Part shown: positions 45,796 to 49,223 of the stretch, in pieces
How the letters are laid out: the number at the start of each line of letters is the position of its first letter
Position numbering within the stretch: position 1 is the first letter of the stretch
Assembly (NCBI GenBank): GCA_002724675.1
Contig: PBPL01000075.1
Coordinates: 1-49,223, forward strand
Length of the DNA stretch: 49,223 nucleotides
DNA from: Deltaproteobacteria bacterium
GTDB taxonomy: Bacteria; Myxococcota_A; UBA796; UBA9615
Direction of reading: 5' to 3'
Program-made: the position numbers and the translations under genes
The notes under the pieces: model-generated
What the model was told of the DNA's origin: nothing
Databases searched by the model: none
The model's input: the letters and a program-made list of their open reading frames with translations, nothing else

Positions 45796-47718
45796 TCAGT
45801 CTGTAGCGACCTCGAAAACATCGGTCTCCACGACCTGTTCCCCAGCGAGACCTCCGGGCACATCCACGCGAAAGCGGTAGCGCCCGATCAGAGGCGACGA
45901 TAGCCCAGCGCCCCGACGAGTAAGAGGAAACGAAAAGGCCCACCGAAAGACACGTGGGGTGCCCTCTGCCGCGTCACCGTAGGCCGGCTCCGGGACCAGG
46001 TCGACCCAGTATCCATGACCATCTGAGTCCAGAGGCTGACCATGAACCCCAAGCACATCTTCAAAGCCCTCCCCCGTGTCTCGCTGAAGGGTCGCTCTCG
46101 GAGCGCCTAGCCACGGGTCCCCACCGTGGACCGAAAACGACACCACTCCCGAGCGGACATAGCTGCTCGCTGGTTGCTCGGCGACCACACCCATGTCGAG
46201 CGCGTCCTCCACTGCATAGGCCGAGAAACCCGCGACCGAGAAGGGCGGGACCGGGGCTGGGGGACTGAACGACAGCTCGGCTCCCTCGACAAACAGATCG
46301 AAGACCTGCGCCTGAATTGACTTCATATACTCGCCCTGACGCGGCCCCCACATGGAACCAGAGGCCTCGTAGCCTCCATGCCACCAGTCGTCCTCCTGGA
46401 GTTGGTAGCCCAGATAGTCATTGGAGTAGCCGATGAACAGAAGGTCCTGCACTCCCTCTTTGGCCTGCATGGCCGCCATCACCTCACCGGCGAGCCCCGT
46501 CGAGCACTCTCCCGACCAGGTGGTGAAGTGCAGATCTCCCAGGCGACCCACGGTGAACAGGGACTGGGTAGGCGCGGGAGAGTCTTCCGGAAACGGGATG
46601 CAGGCGCGAGCCAGGTTGTCGTGATGGAGCACCTCGTCGCAGGTCTCATCCGAGACACTGCAGTACACACCGCCATAGGGATAGTCGAACTCTGAGGCGG
46701 TGTAGCCGATAGACCAGGTGTCGATGGGATAACGAACTGTCAGCGTCTCGATGGAGGGGGCGTCCGTCGTCTGAATCTCGGGGATCGCCTCGTGTACCAA
46801 CGCCGCCAGGTAGTAACCGATGTCCTCCATCGATGCGTAGCCACCTGGGCGATCCGAGGCCTCCTCCACTGGAGGCAGGGTAGGCGTCTCCGGCGCCATG
46901 TCCGCCGCCCAAGAGTTGAACACCTGCACGTGCACATCCTGGTCAAAACCCTGAGTGATCTGCTCCTCGATGGCTCCGAAGACATCGCGGCTCAAGGTCA
47001 GATCCCCAATGCCGAGCACCGTGCCGTGAATGGCATAGGCCGCGACCAGCCCCCGAATGGTCCCGTCTCGAGTCAGCACCACGACGGGCATTCTGTCGTC
47101 TTGATACGCCACTCCGTCTTCACATCTTCGATCACTGTGGGCATCTGGTGCCTCCAGGACGGTGTGACCCAACTCCGCTGGTGCGAGATCATCCAAGGCT
47201 TGCTCCACGGCGTCGGCAATGGACGAGACCAGGCGGTCATAGAACTCGGGAAAGAACTGGTCTGCGATCAAACGGAACAGACCGCCTTCGATAAATCGCC
47301 CAGGCCCCGAGTGGGTGTGTGTCGCCCCCATGACGAGCGCATGATCAAAAGAGCGCCCCGTCCGCTGCTCGAGCTCATCGAGGACAGCATCACGCAACTG
47401 TTGGATCACGGCGATCATGTCGGTGCGCACCAGGACGAGCTCGAATCCTGGGCCACGACTGAGAGCGGTAACCTTGATGTCTGGGTGCCCGTGGATCCGG
47501 GTCGTGCCGGGATACAGGTCAGAAAATGGAGTCGGACTGCTCGCCGCACCGATGCCATTGAATCCGGCGGTACCAATGCCCAAGGGAACAGGCATTCTCA
47601 CCGTAGAGAAGCCAGCCTGGAACGTCCCAGGCTGAGGAGTTGCAGGTTCTTGGTCCTCACAGCCCGCAACAAGACCAAGCAGCAAGACCAACACCAGCGC
47701 TAGGCGTGGACTCTTCAC
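45796..47718 (-). CDS. Neutral/alkaline non-lysosomal ceramidase-like lipoprotein
   Basis: LGLVAGCEDQE lipobox; FQAGFSTVRMPVPLGIGTAGFNG; DHALVMGATHTHSGPGRF; NSWAADMAPETP. Confidence 0.88.
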   Translation of the reverse strand: MKSPRLALVLVLLLGLVAGCEDQEPATPQPGTFQAGFSTVRMPVPLGIGTAGFNGIGAASSPTPFSDLYPGTTRIHGHPDIKVTALSRGPGFELVLVRTDMIAVIQQLRDAVLDELEQRTGRSFDHALVMGATHTHSGPGRFIEGGLFRLIADQFFPEFYDRLVSSIADAVEQALDDLAPAELGHTVLEAPDAHSDRRCEDGVAYQDDRMPVVVLTRDGTIRGLVAAYAIHGTVLGIGDLTLSRDVFGAIEEQITQGFDQDVHVQVFNSWAADMAPETPTLPPVEEASDRPGGYASMEDIGYYLAALVHEAIPEIQTTDAPSIETLTVRYPIDTWSIGYTASEFDYPYGGVYCSVSDETCDEVLHHDNLARACIPFPEDSPAPTQSLFTVGRLGDLHFTTWSGECSTGLAGEVMAAMQAKEGVQDLLFIGYSNDYLGYQLQEDDWWHGGYEASGSMWGPRQGEYMKSIQAQVFDLFVEGAELSFSPPAPVPPFSVAGFSAYAVEDALDMGVVAEQPASSYVRSGVVSFSVHGGDPWLGAPRATLQRDTGEGFEDVLGVHGQPLDSDGHGYWVDLVPEPAYGDAAEGTPRVFRWAFSFPLTRRGAGLSSPLIGRYRFRVDVPGGLAGEQVVETDVFEVATD

Positions 47719-48365
47719 GGCGCCGAGGCTCCTTGAGCAGAGTCATCCTCACTCAGACTGGTCTTCAACACATCCACGTCACTCTCGCCCGGCGACGCCA
47801 TGGCGCCCTGTTGCGCAGATGGGGCGCGTTCCTGAGCATGGTCCGCCTCAGCCTTGACTCGAAGTGCTGCAAGGCCTTGCTCGAGCTCAGGTCCAATCAT
47901 CCCGTCCATCATCAAGCCAAGCCAGTGATAGGCCGGATTCCAGCCCAGGTCGCCCTCGTCGGACCACGTGACCTGCGTCCCCTGTTCCTCGGCCCCATAG
48001 CGGATCTGACCGCGAGCGGCGAATGCCCCGTCTTGGAGCTCCAGGTCGTAGCGTATGCCCGACTCCGGATCGGACTCGGTGATCTTGAGGACACCGTTTC
48101 CAACGCCCTCCCCAGTCCAACGCATCACAGCGCCCACTCCTCGAGCGCCGCCTTCATACTCGTAGACCAGCGTCGGATCGTTCTCCGTGTTCCACGCGGA
48201 CCAGTCGGCCCAAGTGGGGAGGTCTTCCACGTACCGATGGATGACCTCGGACGGAGCGGCGATGCTCACCACTCGCTCCACCCGGAAGTCCGATGGCAGA
48301 ACGAAGCCGACGAGCAGCACGGACAGGAGGAAGGCAGCCAGTCCGATAACGATCTTCTTGAACAA
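47715..48365 (-). CDS. SRPBCC-family (polyketide cyclase/START-like) protein with N-terminal membrane anchor
   Basis: FKKIVIGLAAFLLSVLLVGFVLPSDFRVERVVSIAAPSEVIHRYVEDLPTWADWSAW; TTG start preceded by GGAGG, 6-nt spacing. Confidence 0.82.
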   Translation of the reverse strand: MFKKIVIGLAAFLLSVLLVGFVLPSDFRVERVVSIAAPSEVIHRYVEDLPTWADWSAWNTENDPTLVYEYEGGARGVGAVMRWTGEGVGNGVLKITESDPESGIRYDLELQDGAFAARGQIRYGAEEQGTQVTWSDEGDLGWNPAYHWLGLMMDGMIGPELEQGLAALRVKAEADHAQERAPSAQQGAMASPGESDVDVLKTSLSEDDSAQGASAP

Positions 48366-48472
48366 GACAACCCTCCAGCACCCCATCTAGCTACATATGG
48401 GGACCCACAAGGCCGCATAGTCCCACTTCAGTGGCGAGCTTTCAAACCGCGAGCGGTGCTCGCCAGGGCGCA

Positions 48473-49223
48473 CTAGCTCGGTGGCGACCAAGTAAACAGG
48501 AGCGACCAACTCTCCAGGGTTCCAGCAGACGAGCCGCTGTTGAAGATCTGCAGGGTCCAGTTGTCAATCGCCGCGTAGTCGTTGAAGCCACCCAAGCTCT
48601 CCTGAGGACTGAAGCTGCCCGTGTAGGGCGAAGACCCGCCGCCTAGGCTGTTGCCCCCAGACTCAAAGGTCGTGTCCGTGAAGGCGGAGCCAGACACTAA
48701 CGATCCATCGCTGAGCACAACAAATGCGCCACACCCCGGGCTGCAGAGCCGAATCTCCAGCTCGGAGATATCCGGATGTGCGATGGAGAGAGTCATCTCC
48801 AGGCCTGTAATCAGATTGCCCGCAGGAGCCCCAACCACCTCGAGGGACGCCTCAAGGACCGGCGTATCTACAGCCCCAGGGCCCGCCGGAATAGCCTCGG
48901 CTTCGCTCGACTCCACGAGGAGGTCCCCACCCGAGCTCGTGTCGTCGTCGCCCGTGTCGTCGTCACCGGTATCGTCATCGCCGGTGTCGTCGTCGCCTGC
49001 GTCATCGTCGCCTGCGTCGTCGTCGCCTGCGTCGTCGCCGCCCGTGTCGTCGTCGCCCGTGTCGTCGTCACCGGTATCGTCATCGCCGGTGTCGTCATCG
49101 CCGGTGTCGTCGTCGCCTGCGTCGTCGTCGCCTGCGTCATCGTCGCCTGCGTCGTCGTCGCCTGCGTCATCGTCGCCCGTGTCGTCATCGCCCGTGTCGT
49201 CATCGCCCGTGTCGTCATCGCCC
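48473..49223 (-). CDS. P-domain (proprotein convertase P/homoB-like) protein with long GDDD[T/A] repeat linker; 5' truncated by window edge
   Basis: Frame stays open from 49223 into the listed ORF: ...GDDDTGDDDTSSGGDLLVESSEAEAIPAGPGAVDTPVLEASLEVVGAPAGNLITGLEMTLSIAHPDISELEIRLCSPGCGAFVVLSDG...GFNDYAAIDNWTLQIFNSGSSAGTLESWSLLFTW*. Confidence 0.85.
   Translation of the reverse strand, partial: GDDDTGDDDTGDDDTGDDDAGDDDAGDDDAGDDDAGDDDTGDDDTGDDDTGDDDTGDDDTGGDDAGDDDAGDDDAGDDDTGDDDTGDDDTGDDDTSSGGDLLVESSEAEAIPAGPGAVDTPVLEASLEVVGAPAGNLITGLEMTLSIAHPDISELEIRLCSPGCGAFVVLSDGSLVSGSAFTDTTFESGGNSLGGGSSPYTGSFSPQESLGGFNDYAAIDNWTLQIFNSGSSAGTLESWSLLFTWSPPS
48938..49223 (-). repeat. 15-bp minisatellite encoding ~19 GDDD[T/A] pentapeptides
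   Basis: Direct reading of units such as ggc gat gac gac acg / ggc gac gac gac gca; one GGDD variant. Confidence 0.92.

Noticed and set aside
48868-49218. MTTRAMTTRA... ORF on the minus strand
   Set aside because: Out-of-frame reading of the GDDD[T/A] minisatellite; the true frame continues into the P-domain ORF.
48938-49223. Regular repeat possibly a CRISPR array
   Set aside because: 15-bp contiguous units with no spacers, in frame with a protein.

Overview
A 49.2 kb chromosomal window from a high-GC bacterium. Its style is Myxococcota/deltaproteobacterium-like: many lipoproteins, poly-Asp linkers and a MYXO-CTERM-like tail. That lineage call is inference. I support about 35 protein genes plus a tmRNA (ssrA). 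I saw no CRISPR array, prophage, transposase, rRNA or ordinary tRNA. Main observations: (1) a c-di-GMP-I (GEMM) riboswitch on the minus strand at ~2346-2435, whose closing P1 helix appears to contain the Shine-Dalgarno sequence of a lipoprotein gene; (2) two coding regions that the ORF track misses or mis-frames because they run off the window edges: an Asp-rich protein with a MYXO-CTERM-like tail (2-586 +) and a P-domain protein with 19 GDDD[T/A] repeat units (48473-49223 -); (3) a multicopper-oxidase homologue that has lost most copper ligands; (4) a monothiol glutaredoxin / cysteine-less A-type scaffold / rhodanese fusion; (5) an aquaporin-ArsC pair; (6) a TonB-domain/TonB-dependent-receptor fusion; (7) a five-gene FtsX/LolD/LolA-like/beta-barrel envelope operon; (8) a lipoprotein-GT4-PlsB-patatin operon whose PlsB-like protein has a visible internal duplication; (9) several enzymes with substituted catalytic residues. 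Family calls come from motifs read by eye. No database or structure search was run.
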